Positions 51,226-59,853 are shown, counted from the stretch's first letter. The stretch is 64,000 nt of DNA from an uncultured Collinsella sp. (GCA_905208635.1 CAJLPX010000005.1:22431-86430), one strand, 5' to 3'. The notes: generated from the sequence alone by a model not told the origin. Numbers and translations are program-made.

Positions 51226-51900
51226 CTATATCCGCTTGCTGCGGGCTTGCTTGAGCCAGTTCCTCTTGAAAGAGCCGATACCACCGAAGAACTTGTTGTA
51301 CGTCTCACCGTTCTCCTTGGCCTCGTACTTGACCAAGGCAAGTTCGATAGTGCAGAGGTAATCCGCCACTTGCTCGAGGCGGTAGTCGGTCATCGAGGTT
51401 TTACGGCGTCGGACGACCCCTTTTGAGAGGACCTTGCCCACCGAGCGGTCGAGCGCCTGCTTGACAATGTCCTGACCGTTGTCGTAATAGACCTTCACAT
51501 CGTCGAAGGACTGGAAGAAGCCCAGGTGTTCAATCATGGCGGAGGAGATGTCGCGCCCCATGCGCTCCATTAGCCTTGCCGGGTCTTCGAACTGGCTGCG
51601 GCGGTAGACGAACGTGATATAGGAAATGGGAAGTTTGCGGACGAACGAGGAGAAGTAGGCGAGCATCACCTTGCGCTGCTCGATGTTAAGAAACTCATAA
51701 TCCTTGTGCCCGTTCATGAGAGGCTCGGAGTGAAACGGAATGTTAGGGAGATCGGCCCAGGCAAGTTTGGCCTCATAGCCCGTGACCGCCTCGGCGATGC
51801 TGTCTGCCTGGTCGTGAAAGACGAGCGTGAGCAGGTAGTAGCGAGCTTTGCCGCCGCGGTCGCCGCTCTCGTCGACGAAGATGCTGAGTTCCTTGGCCAA
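51226..51900 (-). CDS. DUF3800 domain protein
   Basis: A 224-residue protein with the DUF3800 acidic signature FVDESGD at the N-terminus, a middle YYDNGQ and the C-terminal DYRLEQVADYLCTIE. The family adopts an RNase H-like fold and is often next to phage- or mobile-element genes; activity is not known. The start is TTG 51900, placed by AGGAG 6 bases upstream. It lies downstream of a minus-strand terminator, so it needs its own promoter. Confidence 0.85.
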   Translation of the reverse strand: MAKELSIFVDESGDRGGKARYYLLTLVFHDQADSIAEAVTGYEAKLAWADLPNIPFHSEPLMNGHKDYEFLNIEQRKVMLAYFSSFVRKLPISYITFVYRRSQFEDPARLMERMGRDISSAMIEHLGFFQSFDDVKVYYDNGQDIVKQALDRSVGKVLSKGVVRRRKTSMTDYRLEQVADYLCTIELALVKYEAKENGETYNKFFGGIGSFKRNWLKQARSKRI

Positions 51901-51923
51901 TGGGGACTCCTAATGGAATGAAT

Positions 51924-51951
51924 AAAAAAATAGCCGGGGGACTCCCCCGGC
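51924..51951 (-). terminator. Minus-strand terminator upstream of the DUF3800 gene
   Basis: GCCGGGGG/CCCCCGGC with a 3-base loop, followed on the minus strand by TTTTTTT. It ends transcripts from the excisionase-like region. Confidence 0.85.
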
Positions 51952-52211
51952 ACTTGGAGGTAGCTTAATAAGCCACCAATAACCTTATAGCATGCTCTGA
52001 CGGTGAGTGCAAGGGGGCGAGCCAGTACATGGCGTCGCGGCTGATGCGCAGCATCGCGCGCCTCGTCGGCGCCGAATATCGCGTTGGTCGATGCGATGAG
52101 CTTCACCTGGCTCCTGCTAGTGCTCTTGGTCATGGTCGTCCTCGAGCTCCTTTCGTCTCGAGGCTCCCTCGCGTGCCCGTCCGCGGGCGGCTCCCGGGGC
52201 GGTCGCTGTCA

Positions 52212-52430
52212 TCATTTCCTTCCGCTCCTCGACTCGATGTAGGCGTCTACCGACGCCCTCGACACCAGGAGCTTCCTTCCGAGCCTGTGCAAGTCGATCT
52301 CTTCCGATCAGATGAGGTCGTACGCCCTGTTTCGGCTTGCCCCCATGTACCCCTGCATCTCGATTACCGTCATCCATTCGTCTCGATCCTGGTTGTCCTC
52401 GGGTGCGGCGTATTCGGCTGTGCGTGCCAT
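52212..52430 (-). pseudogene. Excisionase-like HTH gene with one in-frame TGA
   Basis: A 73-codon frame from ATG 52430 (GGAGG 4 bases upstream) to TGA 52212. Codon 41 is TGA (52310-52308). Either side reads as a helix-turn-helix excisionase (YMGASRNRAYDLI, then SEEIDLHRLGRKLLVSRASVDAYIE). Relatives usually have a basic residue there, and CGA to TGA is one base. The stop overlaps a possible 32-aa ORF (52117-52215), and further degenerate frames follow to about 51970. This is probably a remnant of an integrated element; no integrase is present. Confidence 0.7.
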
Positions 52431-52630
52431 GGTTCCTCCAATCTTCCCGTGCGGCACCGTGCGGGCACGCCGCGCGGCACAGTGTCCCTTTTCGCCTGAG
52501 CGACGATTGAACCGCCTGATGGCGATTCGTGGGCACGGCAGGAGCGGAGACGGGTCGAGGTGGGTCGAGCTGGTCGGGTCTTCATGAAACGGCCATGAGC
52601 AGCATGCCTTAGCTCGCAGCTAAGCCCCTG

Positions 52631-52659
52631 AAAAGTAAAAGGCGCCCATGCGGGCGCCT
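52631..52659 (-). terminator. Minus-strand terminator
   Basis: AGGCGCCC/GGGCGCCT (52640-52647, 52652-52659) followed on the minus strand by TTTTACTTTT. It may end the transcript of the HTH regulator at 52942, 280 bases upstream, a stretch in which I see no gene. Confidence 0.75.
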
Positions 52660-52941
52660 GCCTAGTAGCTGGAGTTGTTCGGTTGTGGTCGGAATGCTCG
52701 TCTTCCGCGGTGTTGTCATCCGGGGTCCGGCATCTGTCGTTCGCCTCTTATGTCGTGTTTGCTGTTGCATGTTCTGCGAGCGACCTTGCTCAGGTTTTTC
52801 AGCCCGTTGTCCCAGGTGCACACGGATAAATGGTACCAATCCGTTGGGATACGGACATTGTGGGAGGGCTGTCTGGGTAAGCTGGGATGTACGAGTGGCG
52901 GGGCTCTAAAAGCAATAATTCAAGCTAAAGGGCCCTGTGCT

Positions 52942-53805
52942 CTATTTTGTAAAACGCGAGGGCGCAATCAACTCGACGATTTCCCCGAACCTTTTCTGAA
53001 CCATATAGCGACTTGCGCTTTCGTCTCGAACCAGGCGGTTTTCCTCGTCGTAGCAGTCGTCGATGGCCTTGCTAATCGCCTTCACCGCCTCCATGAATCG
53101 CGGCCGCTCCTCAGGCGATACCCCGGCCGACTCGAAAACGGCCTCGTTGATCGCTTCTACCTCATGGAGCTCTTCCTCGGGCGCGTCGGGTCCGGGTGCG
53201 ACAAAGTCGTCGCAATGCCTAAGGGCCCTGTTGACGAGTTCCTCCCCGTATTCTGCAACGACGGCCTCCGTTATATCGTCTCTCTTGTCATTAAGCTGAG
53301 CCAAGCTCGCCATCTCGTCTAGAAGCTCTGGGAGGATGGGCGATTTTAGGATTTCGCTTATCATTGCGCTGTTCGAGCCCCGGCTTTCTCCGAGGTGGTA
53401 CTTGCGTTCGAAATGCGTGATTTTGCGAACTTCCTCGAGGGCGGATTCCTCTATCCCCGTGTACTCATGGGCATCCTGCGCCTTGTAGGTCTTGCATTCG
53501 ATATCGCCTATGAGATAGCCGAGATCGACCTCGAGCACCGCGGCGATTTGAAGCATGATTTCGAATTTGGGAAAAGGCCGCACATGGCCCTTCCTGTCCG
53601 GAAGACCAGCATTGACCCACGCGCTGACGTTCTTCTGCGTAAACTGATCGCTCTCGCCATAGAACCGATTGTTTATCAGCTCCGCGAGACCATTCTGCGT
53701 TAGGCTCCGCTCCCTCATGAGCCCAAGGAGATTGTCTCGCCACGATTTAAGTCTTGACTTCACGACTTCGTTTTGCTGCAGAAGTTCTGCCTTTGGACCG
53801 CTCAT
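52942..53805 (-). CDS. HTH regulator with long helical C-terminal domain
   Basis: A 287-residue protein. An XRE-like HTH lies at about 20-100 (LLGLMRERSLTQNGLAELI; TQKNVSAWVNAG; QIAAVLEVDLGYLIGDIE). A 180-residue acidic helical domain without known motifs follows. ATG 53805 follows AGGAGG. It is divergent from the NERD operon with a 127-base AT-rich gap, and therefore its probable regulator. Long C-terminal sensor domains of this kind are common in defence and phage regulators. Confidence 0.75.
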   Translation of the reverse strand: MSGPKAELLQQNEVVKSRLKSWRDNLLGLMRERSLTQNGLAELINNRFYGESDQFTQKNVSAWVNAGLPDRKGHVRPFPKFEIMLQIAAVLEVDLGYLIGDIECKTYKAQDAHEYTGIEESALEEVRKITHFERKYHLGESRGSNSAMISEILKSPILPELLDEMASLAQLNDKRDDITEAVVAEYGEELVNRALRHCDDFVAPGPDAPEEELHEVEAINEAVFESAGVSPEERPRFMEAVKAISKAIDDCYDEENRLVRDESASRYMVQKRFGEIVELIAPSRFTK

Positions 53806-53932
53806 CTTCAATATCCTCCTAAGTGACTATTACATGATTCAATTTACAGTTATTACCGTTAATCGATTCTACCATTCTGCTTTTCATCGAGGCATACTAA
53901 CAGGCAGAGAGCAAGTAGACAAGGAGTGCTAG

Positions 53933-54910
53933 ATGAGCAAGACCTATACCAACGCGGAGATTCTCGATCGGCTCAAGAGTCTTGAGGGGCTGCTTCTGGA
54001 GCGAGTTTTCGAAACCTCGTACAGCGAGAGCCTGCGTACCTACGACCTTATCGACCACCTGCGAAGCAAGGCCCACGACCTTGGGTTGGAGGGGGAGGAC
54101 ACCTACGCCGCCCTCATTCGGGATCTAGAGAAGCTCAGTTCGACCATAGGCGGGCTGATTAACGGGAAGCGCGGCGAGCTTCTCGCCGCAAAGAGTCTCA
54201 AATGTCTTCGCGGCGATAGTCTGCTGCTTTCCAACATCGCGCTTCCGAATGGAGGCTCGTTCGAGGAATACGATCAAGTTCTAATCGCCCGTTCGGGCGT
54301 ATACGTGATCGAGGTAAAGAACTATCGAAACGATGTCGTGATAGACGATGGGGGAATCCTGCGCTGCGGTCCTCGCTCCTACAACGTCGGTGAGCGAATG
54401 CGTGAGAAGATGCATGCCCTTTGGGATGCGATTCAATTCTCTTCTGACGGCCGCATGAGCGAAGAGGACGTGCATGGCATGCTTCTTTTCGTGAATAACG
54501 AGGCAAGTGTTACCGATTTCTTCCATCGAGTCCCCGTGATGCGTTGCGGTCAGATTGTCTACAGCATCGAAGACGCAAACCGATGCGACGAGAAGCTGTC
54601 TTGGGAGGACATGGTTCGCATCAAGTCCGTCCTCCTCGCACGAAAGACGGCGGCAGAGTTTCCAATGCCGCTTGACGAAAACCGTGTAAAAAGCGAGCTC
54701 GAGGATTTCCTCGATCTGGTCGAGGCCAAGACTGCAAAGAACGCTGCTAAATCAATAGCTGCTGGCCACAACGAAGTTGATTCTTCAACAACACTCGATA
54801 ACCATGCTCGACATTCACAATTGCCCAGCTGGGTACCCGCCGTGGCGGCTGTCATCTCTGGTTTGGCAATAGGCGCGGGTGGGCTATTCCTGCATGCAAA
54901 GAAAGGATAA
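53933..54910 (+). CDS. NERD-domain protein with C-terminal membrane anchor
   Basis: A 325-residue protein. Residues about 77-130 form a NERD (nuclease-related) domain: GKRGELLAAKSL, EEYDQVLIARSGVYVIEVKNYR, which carries the E..D..ExK nuclease-like pattern. A helical segment precedes it and an acidic region follows. The last 25 residues (SWVPAVAAVISGLAIGAGG) form one membrane helix with a KKG tail, so the nuclease domain would face the cytoplasm. AAGGAG precedes the ATG. First gene of an operon of three. Confidence 0.8.
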   Translation: MSKTYTNAEILDRLKSLEGLLLERVFETSYSESLRTYDLIDHLRSKAHDLGLEGEDTYAALIRDLEKLSSTIGGLINGKRGELLAAKSLKCLRGDSLLLSNIALPNGGSFEEYDQVLIARSGVYVIEVKNYRNDVVIDDGGILRCGPRSYNVGERMREKMHALWDAIQFSSDGRMSEEDVHGMLLFVNNEASVTDFFHRVPVMRCGQIVYSIEDANRCDEKLSWEDMVRIKSVLLARKTAAEFPMPLDENRVKSELEDFLDLVEAKTAKNAAKSIAAGHNEVDSSTTLDNHARHSQLPSWVPAVAAVISGLAIGAGGLFLHAKKG

Positions 54911-54964
54911 GGAGCCTGGCTGTTGGATGCGGAAAGCACAGATTGACTACAAAAAGGAGTAAGG

Positions 54965-55261
54965 ATGACCGAAAACACGATGGGATCCATTGCAATAAGC
55001 GACGTGACGATTGATGCCGTGAACGAGAAGGCCATTAATTGCCAGGGCATGCTCAAATCCCTTGTCGATGCGACGAACGGCATCACCGAGCCTCAGGCTG
55101 GCCTTCTCGGATGCCTCGTCGTTTCCATTGCCGGGGTGGCGGGATATGGAATATACGCCCTTTGCGACTTGGTCAAATCTGGACACCCCGTCGAGCTCAC
55201 CTTTGGAGGGGTGCGCTTTGCGGCGAATACGCCAGCGCTCGACGAGGCGAGCAGCCTCTAA
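54965..55261 (+). CDS. Small membrane protein of the NERD operon (98 aa)
   Basis: One hydrophobic stretch (AGLLGCLVVSIAGVAGYGIYALCDLV, about residues 45-70) flanked by an acidic N-terminus and a polar C-terminus; no known family. AAAAAGGAG precedes the ATG, 54 bases after the NERD gene. Function is unknown; membrane location like the NERD protein suggests partnership. Confidence 0.65.
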   Translation: MTENTMGSIAISDVTIDAVNEKAINCQGMLKSLVDATNGITEPQAGLLGCLVVSIAGVAGYGIYALCDLVKSGHPVELTFGGVRFAANTPALDEASSL

Positions 55262-55280
55262 TCGGCAGACAGGAGAATCG

Positions 55281-55790
55281 ATGCAGATGGATGAGATGCC
55301 CTCGATCGGGACCACGCTGACTTACGGCGAGGCAATTAAAACATACGACCGCTTCGAGCGGACGATGCTCGAGAAGGCGTACGGGGCGGAGCTCCTGCCC
55401 GCGGTGGGGCTGTACGACCTGCTTTAGCAGCTTGAGTCGCTCGCACAGAAGTTTGGAATCGAGGGTAGGGGGCTTCTCGAGGCTCAAGAGGGAGATCCGG
55501 TCGTTCTCGAGCGAGAGGACCGCCCTTACGAACGGGTAAACGGCGAGTGGTTTTACCTGCTACAGGATAAATCGGCGCTCAGAAAGCATGACGAGACGCA
55601 CCTCTTCAAGGTCGGAATCGACGGGGGCAAGCTCGCCAGTGATCTCGACGAAGCTCTCGAGCTGCTTTCGAAAGAGTCCGCCAAGGTCGACGTGTACGCC
55701 GACACCTATTCACCCGACCGATCGGAACGGGATTTCGACAGGCTAGGTAAAGACTCTTTCATGAAATGGGCTGGAATCGGGTTTGCGTGA
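55281..55790 (+). pseudogene. Third gene of the NERD operon, interrupted by one TAG
   Basis: A 170-codon frame from ATG 55281 (AGGAG upstream) to TGA 55788-55790 is interrupted only by TAG at 55425-55427 (codon 49). After it the frame continues for 120 codons with normal composition (QLESLAQKFGIEG, GEWFYLLQDKSALRK, KWAGIGFA). A single C-to-T change of CAG would create it. The product is soluble and acidic, of unknown family. It may be a dead gene or one read through. Confidence 0.65.
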
Positions 55791-56348
55791 TGATGGTACG
55801 CTTCGGAATCTCGATGCTCGTCCATTCGGTCTTTCAGATTGGCTTCTGCTCCAAGTGGTTTCTCTGATGCAGGGGCCGTTGAACGAGCAGGCTTTCATTC
55901 AATTCGCCAACTCATGGGCAAGCTGCCCGAGACTACTCACTTTGCCCGCCGATGGCGAAGACCTGCGACCTGGGGTTTTGCAAATGATGCGCGAGCCACC
56001 CGCGCTGATTCACTTACGATTGCAGCTGGCGGCTAGCAGGCAAAAGGGTGCTTGAGTTTCAAAACGGGCGTTTTCGGCGCTATCGAGCCTCCAAAGGCGG
56101 CCCACCGCGCCCTTTGGGGCAAAAACAAAAACTCAACCCACTGAGTTTGAAAAAAGTTTTTAAAGTTATCCTAGCTTTTGTCCTCGAAGCCGATGAAACA
56201 CGACATGGTGCTACTTGGCGGCGCTCGATTAGAGACGGCAGCGAAAACTGGATGCAACTAGAATGATGGGGCAGCAAAATCAGAACCATCGAGTGGGAGT
56301 AGCCGAGGGTCTAAAACGGCACGTCACAAAAGGTAGTGAATAGCAATG
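55791..56348 (+). other. Unassigned stretch after the NERD operon
   Basis: Overlapping frames around 55783-56055 are not recognisable and have poor ribosome sites. A 35-bp motif at 56054-56088 is repeated at 62528-62562. AT-rich sequence 56140-56180 (TTTGAAAAAAGTTTTTAAAG) may be a promoter region. Confidence 0.4.
56054..56088 (+). repeat. 35-bp GAGTTT..GGGCGTTTT..CGAGC repeat, copy 1
   Basis: Matches 62528-62562 in 29 of 35 positions. Both copies lie in intergenic or gene-end DNA of the accessory region. Confidence 0.6.
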
Positions 56349-56383
56349 AAGCCCCAGGTAGAATTGGCTATCTGGGGCTTCTT
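56349..56383 (+). terminator. Hairpin, terminator-like
   Basis: AAGCCCCAGGTA / TATCTGGGGCTT (one G-U), followed by CTTC. The T-run is weak. Confidence 0.6.
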
Positions 56384-56722
56384 CATGTAACGCCGCGATG
56401 CGCTCCATAACGCTCTATTTGGGGAATTTAGTTCAGGCAATGAAGACGGGCGCATGAACGCAGAAAGGACGGCACGAGGCCCACTTGAATCCACGGCACT
56501 CATCCGCATTATCGTTGCCCCAATGCCCTCTGCATCAAGCGAGGTCGGCGGTTAAGTAACGGCTCGGCGAGTGTTATTTTGAGAGCTACGCGCATCTAAG
56601 GCGAGTTTTCGTGGTAAAAACTACTTGCCGGAAGCCGCGGCTTTCAGAGTACGGCTTACGTGCACGTTTAACCTCCGTGGGCGACGGGGTGCCGCAAGGC
56701 GTAGAGTATCGCTCACCTGTAG

Positions 56723-56908
56723 GGGCAGCGTCGCTTTAGGACCGAGGGTTCGGCCTACTACGAGACGCCCCAGCGCATCATCGACGGCAACACCAAGCGC
56801 ATTGTCTCCGAGTGCCAGGCATGCCTCGACCGCTACGAGCGCGAGGGAAGGCCCCGCTTCGCCGTCGACATCGACCGCATCGTGGGGCTGCTGGAGGGCG
56901 AGAAGTAG
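56723..56908 (+). pseudogene. 3' fragment of an unidentified gene
   Basis: A 61-residue open frame without start codon, ending in TAG 56906-56908 and followed 24 bases later by a terminator. The sequence is protein-like (AYYETPQRIIDGNTKRIVSE, CQACLDRYEREGRPRF, IDRIVGLLEGEK). The 5' part is absent, consistent with deletion within the island. Family not recognised. Confidence 0.45.
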
Positions 56909-56932
56909 GGCACCTCGGCTCAGTCTCGAGCC

Positions 56933-56956
56933 ATGCGGAGTCGCTCCGCATTTTTG
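56933..56956 (+). terminator. Terminator after the gene fragment
   Basis: ATGCGGAG-TCG-CTCCGCAT followed by TTTTT. Confidence 0.85.
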
Positions 56957-57116
56957 AACGCCGCGTGTGCGTCCCAAATACTTGAGAAACAAGCTGTGAA
57001 GTGCAGTGGCTCGCCCGTGCCCGTGCATAGCCGTCACCATTAGCGTCTACGCGGCGTCGGCTTCAAGTGGAACTGGCCCCACTGCTGTATATGGTTTGCC
57101 TTGCTGCACATGGCGA

Positions 57117-57536
57117 TCAATGCCCACGATGCTTCTGCTTGCGCTTCAGCTTTCGCTGCTCGAAGCGCGCCTCCGCCTCATCCGCGCGACGCTGGCTTCT
57201 TGCTTGAGCCGACTCCCGCTTCATCGCTTCCCGCTGTGCTGCGAGCGCCTGTTGTGCCTTGGTGCTCACCGCGGGCCGCTTAAGGGCTTTCGCTGCCTCG
57301 CGAGCGCGCCGCTTGGGATTCTTCGCGGGCTTGCTTGTCTCCGTGGCCTCGTCACCGAAGAACGCGAGCTCCGCCCATTTGCTTGTAACGAATTGCAGGA
57401 TTTCCTCATTGGACGGTTCTGCACCGAAGACGATGCGGACGACGCCGTATCTGCCGTCCTCGACATGCTCCGTCAGCCCGACCCAGAATTGGCCGTCATG
57501 ATATACGGTCAGGGTGGATGACACGCTGATCTGCAT
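57117..57536 (-). CDS. yjdF: YjdF family protein
   Basis: A 139-residue protein with the family start SSTLTVYHDGQFWVGLTEHVEDGRYGVVRIVFGAEPSNEEILQFV and a highly basic Lys/Arg-rich helical tail. ATG 57536 follows AGGAGG; an upstream extension of 66 codons is not supported. In Firmicutes yjdF genes are often under the yjdF riboswitch that senses azaaromatics. A leader of about 200 bases is present here, but I could not confirm that motif. The gene lies alone between decayed fragments. Confidence 0.85.
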   Translation of the reverse strand: MQISVSSTLTVYHDGQFWVGLTEHVEDGRYGVVRIVFGAEPSNEEILQFVTSKWAELAFFGDEATETSKPAKNPKRRAREAAKALKRPAVSTKAQQALAAQREAMKRESAQARSQRRADEAEARFEQRKLKRKQKHRGH

Positions 57537-57754
57537 GGTTGGTTCCTCCTTTATGTAGATGACCATGCAGAGAAGGGACAACCAAGGAGGCAGGTTACTG
57601 ATGCGGACTCCCGCACGCCCACGACTACCCGACGGGGACTGTGTTTTCATCTCTGGTGCCCGCATTGTAGCACGCGTGAATGCGCCCGGCATCGCTGCTG
57701 ACATGGCGCGACTGGGAATTGCTCCTCGATGCATCCCTGTGCATATTGCCCCCC

Positions 57755-57793
57755 CGGTTTCGAAACTTTAAAAAAAATCGAGTTTCGAAACCG
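57755..57793. promoter_or_regulatory. Inverted repeat with two GTTTCGAAAC palindromes
   Basis: CGGTTTCGAAACT (57755-57767) and its exact inverse AGTTTCGAAACCG (57781-57793) flank a 13-base AT-rich loop. Each arm itself contains the palindrome GTTTCGAAAC. It is a candidate two-site operator upstream of both yjdF (minus) and the decayed gene at 57805 (plus). Confidence 0.6.
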
Positions 57794-57804
57794 AGGAGGA
57801 CCGA

Positions 57805-58063
57805 ATGATGGCTTGGGTAGACCGCAATACGTAGGAAGTTTCGCCATCGCCTATGCTGAACATGAGGTCGTCTTCCTCCAATCCGATCAAGCTGACCGAG
57901 CAAGCGGCACCTGGATCGACATTCCCCTGCACATGAACCCGCTTATGCGCGCGAACGGGGGGGCTACAAGGGCATGACCGCGCAGGAAGCGCTTGAGGTA
58001 GCGAACGGGGCCGAGCATCGCCCTGCGCCGGCCTTGGCATCAGGTCCTCGCGCTGGGCGGTAA
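57805..58063 (+). pseudogene. Decayed small gene with two frame changes
   Basis: ATG ATG at 57805 follows GAGGAGG and reads MMAWVDRN then stops. The adjacent frame continues VGSFAIAYAEHEVVFLQSDQ...LMRANGG, and a third frame GYKGMTAQEALEVANGAEH to TAA 58061-58063. The pieces look like one protein broken by two small indels. Family unknown. Confidence 0.45.
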
Positions 58064-58117
58064 TCCGAGGATCGGGAGTAAGGATTTGCCCAGCATCGAT
58101 AATGCTCAGCTATACCC

Positions 58118-58597
58118 TTATACCGTCTCCCTGCTCTTGCGGTATTCCGCGAGCCTGTCGTTCAATTCGCGGGTCTCGCGGCTCAGCTTGGCGTTGAAAG
58201 CAAGAGTGAGGACCGCCAGGATGGCGAGAAAGACAACCGTGAAGGTAACCCACGCCCCGGGGTTGTTCACGGGAACCCAAGCAAAGACAAACGCCAATGC
58301 ACAGAGGGCTGCGTAGAGGCAAACGTCGAACAGCGCCAGGCGCGCGGGATACGCCATCTGTCTGATCACCGCGGGCGTGAAGAACACGAACTGCAGCGCG
58401 GGGACGGTGACGCACGCGGCGAGAATCGACCAGCAATAGTTAATGCCCTGCTTGGCGGTGTCATCAGCGAAACAAGTCCCTAATGCCAAGAAGGCTATCA
58501 TGGCAACAGTGAAGCCGATACAGGTGCTTTTCACGAGTTGCCTGAGGTTTTCCACGGGCGTCTTTTTATCGGTATCGATAATGTCCCTGTTAATCAT
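58118..58597 (-). CDS. DUF3021 family membrane protein
   Basis: A 159-residue protein with four hydrophobic segments and a charged C-terminal tail (KLSRETRELNDRLAEYRK). It overlaps the LytTR gene by 8 bases. LytTR-DUF3021 pairs are a known two-gene arrangement in which the membrane protein may modulate the regulator. DUF3021 is assigned from this context and topology. Confidence 0.8.
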   Translation of the reverse strand: MINRDIIDTDKKTPVENLRQLVKSTCIGFTVAMIAFLALGTCFADDTAKQGINYCWSILAACVTVPALQFVFFTPAVIRQMAYPARLALFDVCLYAALCALAFVFAWVPVNNPGAWVTFTVVFLAILAVLTLAFNAKLSRETRELNDRLAEYRKSRETV

Positions 58598-59063
58598 TTC
58601 GGTCTCCCTTCCTTCGTTTCGACTGCTTCAGACCGAGCTTCGATTTGACGTCGGGCGCATACTGGCGCGAGATAACGACCTGCTCACCGTTTTCCAAGGT
58701 GGCGATGATCCTGCCGTTGACGTCGGGCTTGAGGGCGGTGATCGCGCGGAAGTTGACGATGCAACCTTTCGCGATGCGCAGGAAGTCGCAGTCCGCCAGG
58801 CGCTCCTCCATCTCGTAAAGGCGCAGGCCCGTCTCGAGAACCGTGTCGGCCGTATAAATGAACGTGTGCTTGTCGACCGACTCGATGAACAGGACGTCTT
58901 CTGCGCTCAGCACACGCGTGCAGCCGTCGGCCGTGCCCGTCACCTTCCTGTCAAGCATGCGCAGCCGAGCCGCTATATCAAGCACGCGGCGATCGACCCT
59001 TACGCAGACGATCGTGACTTCTATATCTTGAGCTGCTTCTCGCTCTTCGATTGTGATCTTCAT
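58590..59063 (-). CDS. LytTR-domain transcriptional regulator
   Basis: A 157-residue protein. The C-terminal about 100 residues form a LytTR DNA-binding domain: VLFIESVDKHTFIYTADTVL, YEMEERLADCDFLRIAKGCIVNF, NGEQVVISRQYAPDVKSKLG. There is no receiver domain. GGGAGGA precedes the ATG. It is transcribed with DUF3021 and probably controls its own operon. Confidence 0.9.
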   Translation of the reverse strand: MKITIEEREAAQDIEVTIVCVRVDRRVLDIAARLRMLDRKVTGTADGCTRVLSAEDVLFIESVDKHTFIYTADTVLETGLRLYEMEERLADCDFLRIAKGCIVNFRAITALKPDVNGRIIATLENGEQVVISRQYAPDVKSKLGLKQSKRRKGDRND

Positions 59064-59703
59064 GCGTCCTCCCTTCGGGTTGCTCTCATGCTAGCTGACG
59101 AAGATAGCTGAACCTTCGGCGTTTAACCAAGCTGCGCAGTCGAGGAACCAAGATGCAGACTGGATTTGAATGACACCCGAGGGCCTTCGTGTCTATTTCT
59201 GAACGCATCCAGCTATTGAACCTCAAGACCGTGATCCGCCATTCCATCAAGCCGATTTAGCGAAACGAGCGCCGCCGTGCGGTCCGGCTTTTGGGGTTTA
59301 TCAATTGGCAGTCCGCGATGATCGAGCAGGCTGCCTGCCTCCCGGCAGGTGCGTAATTCCTTTAGTCGATTCATCTCGAGGTGCGTTCTTTGCTCATCTT
59401 GTGGCGCAGAGTTATGAAACTCCCAAAAGTGTAATCAGATTCGAGTTTTAGGAGCAGCTCTTGAAAGGCGATAGACTGAAACGCCGTAATAGATACCTCG
59501 AGGAAGCGATGCTCTTTCGTGATGCCGACCTTATCAAGGTAAGCACGGGTGCGCGAAGGACAAAGCGCAGGGGACGACCTCTCTAGGCCACACGTTACGC
59601 CCTGCGCGTCAAGGCGCTTCCTCAAGACGAATTCAAATGAATGAGTGAGCATCATTGTCCCCGAGGACAAAGCGAGGCCGTTTTAGGGGCAGTGAAACTG
59701 GAT
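59064..59703. other. 640-bp stretch without a convincing gene
   Basis: Several short frames, including one on the minus strand (59371-59670), lack ribosome sites and known motifs. A GCCTGCC-TCCC-GGCAGGT hairpin is near 59332-59349. Probably decayed DNA. Confidence 0.4.
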
Positions 59704-59853
59704 TTATCGATCCTCTTGATCCAATCCAAGTTCTTTCAACTCTTTTTCGTTTTGGATATCTTCAGCGGTATTCTTGCCAGTGATAGCACCGTAGGCTTCT
59801 TTTATGCCGTTTTTCACTGCCCATTTGATAACGAAATACAGCGCAATCATCAT
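59704..59853 (-). CDS. Small membrane-anchored protein, possibly DUF6019-like
   Basis: 49 residues: one membrane helix (MIALYFVIKWAVKNGI) and an acidic/Lys-rich C-terminal segment (TAEDIQNEKELKELGLDQED). I have seen similar small proteins called DUF6019, from memory only. The start is placed at the ATG ATG of 59853; the ribosome site is poor, so the gene may be 5'-truncated. Confidence 0.5.
   Translation of the reverse strand: MMIALYFVIKWAVKNGIKEAYGAITGKNTAEDIQNEKELKELGLDQEDR

Noticed and set aside
55783..56055. Plus-strand ORF after the interrupted third gene of the NERD operon
   Set aside because: Begins inside the preceding gene with a poor start and has an implausible composition.
59371..59670. 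Minus-strand ORF of 99 codons
   Set aside because: No ribosome site and no recognisable motif; it lies in a stretch that looks decayed.
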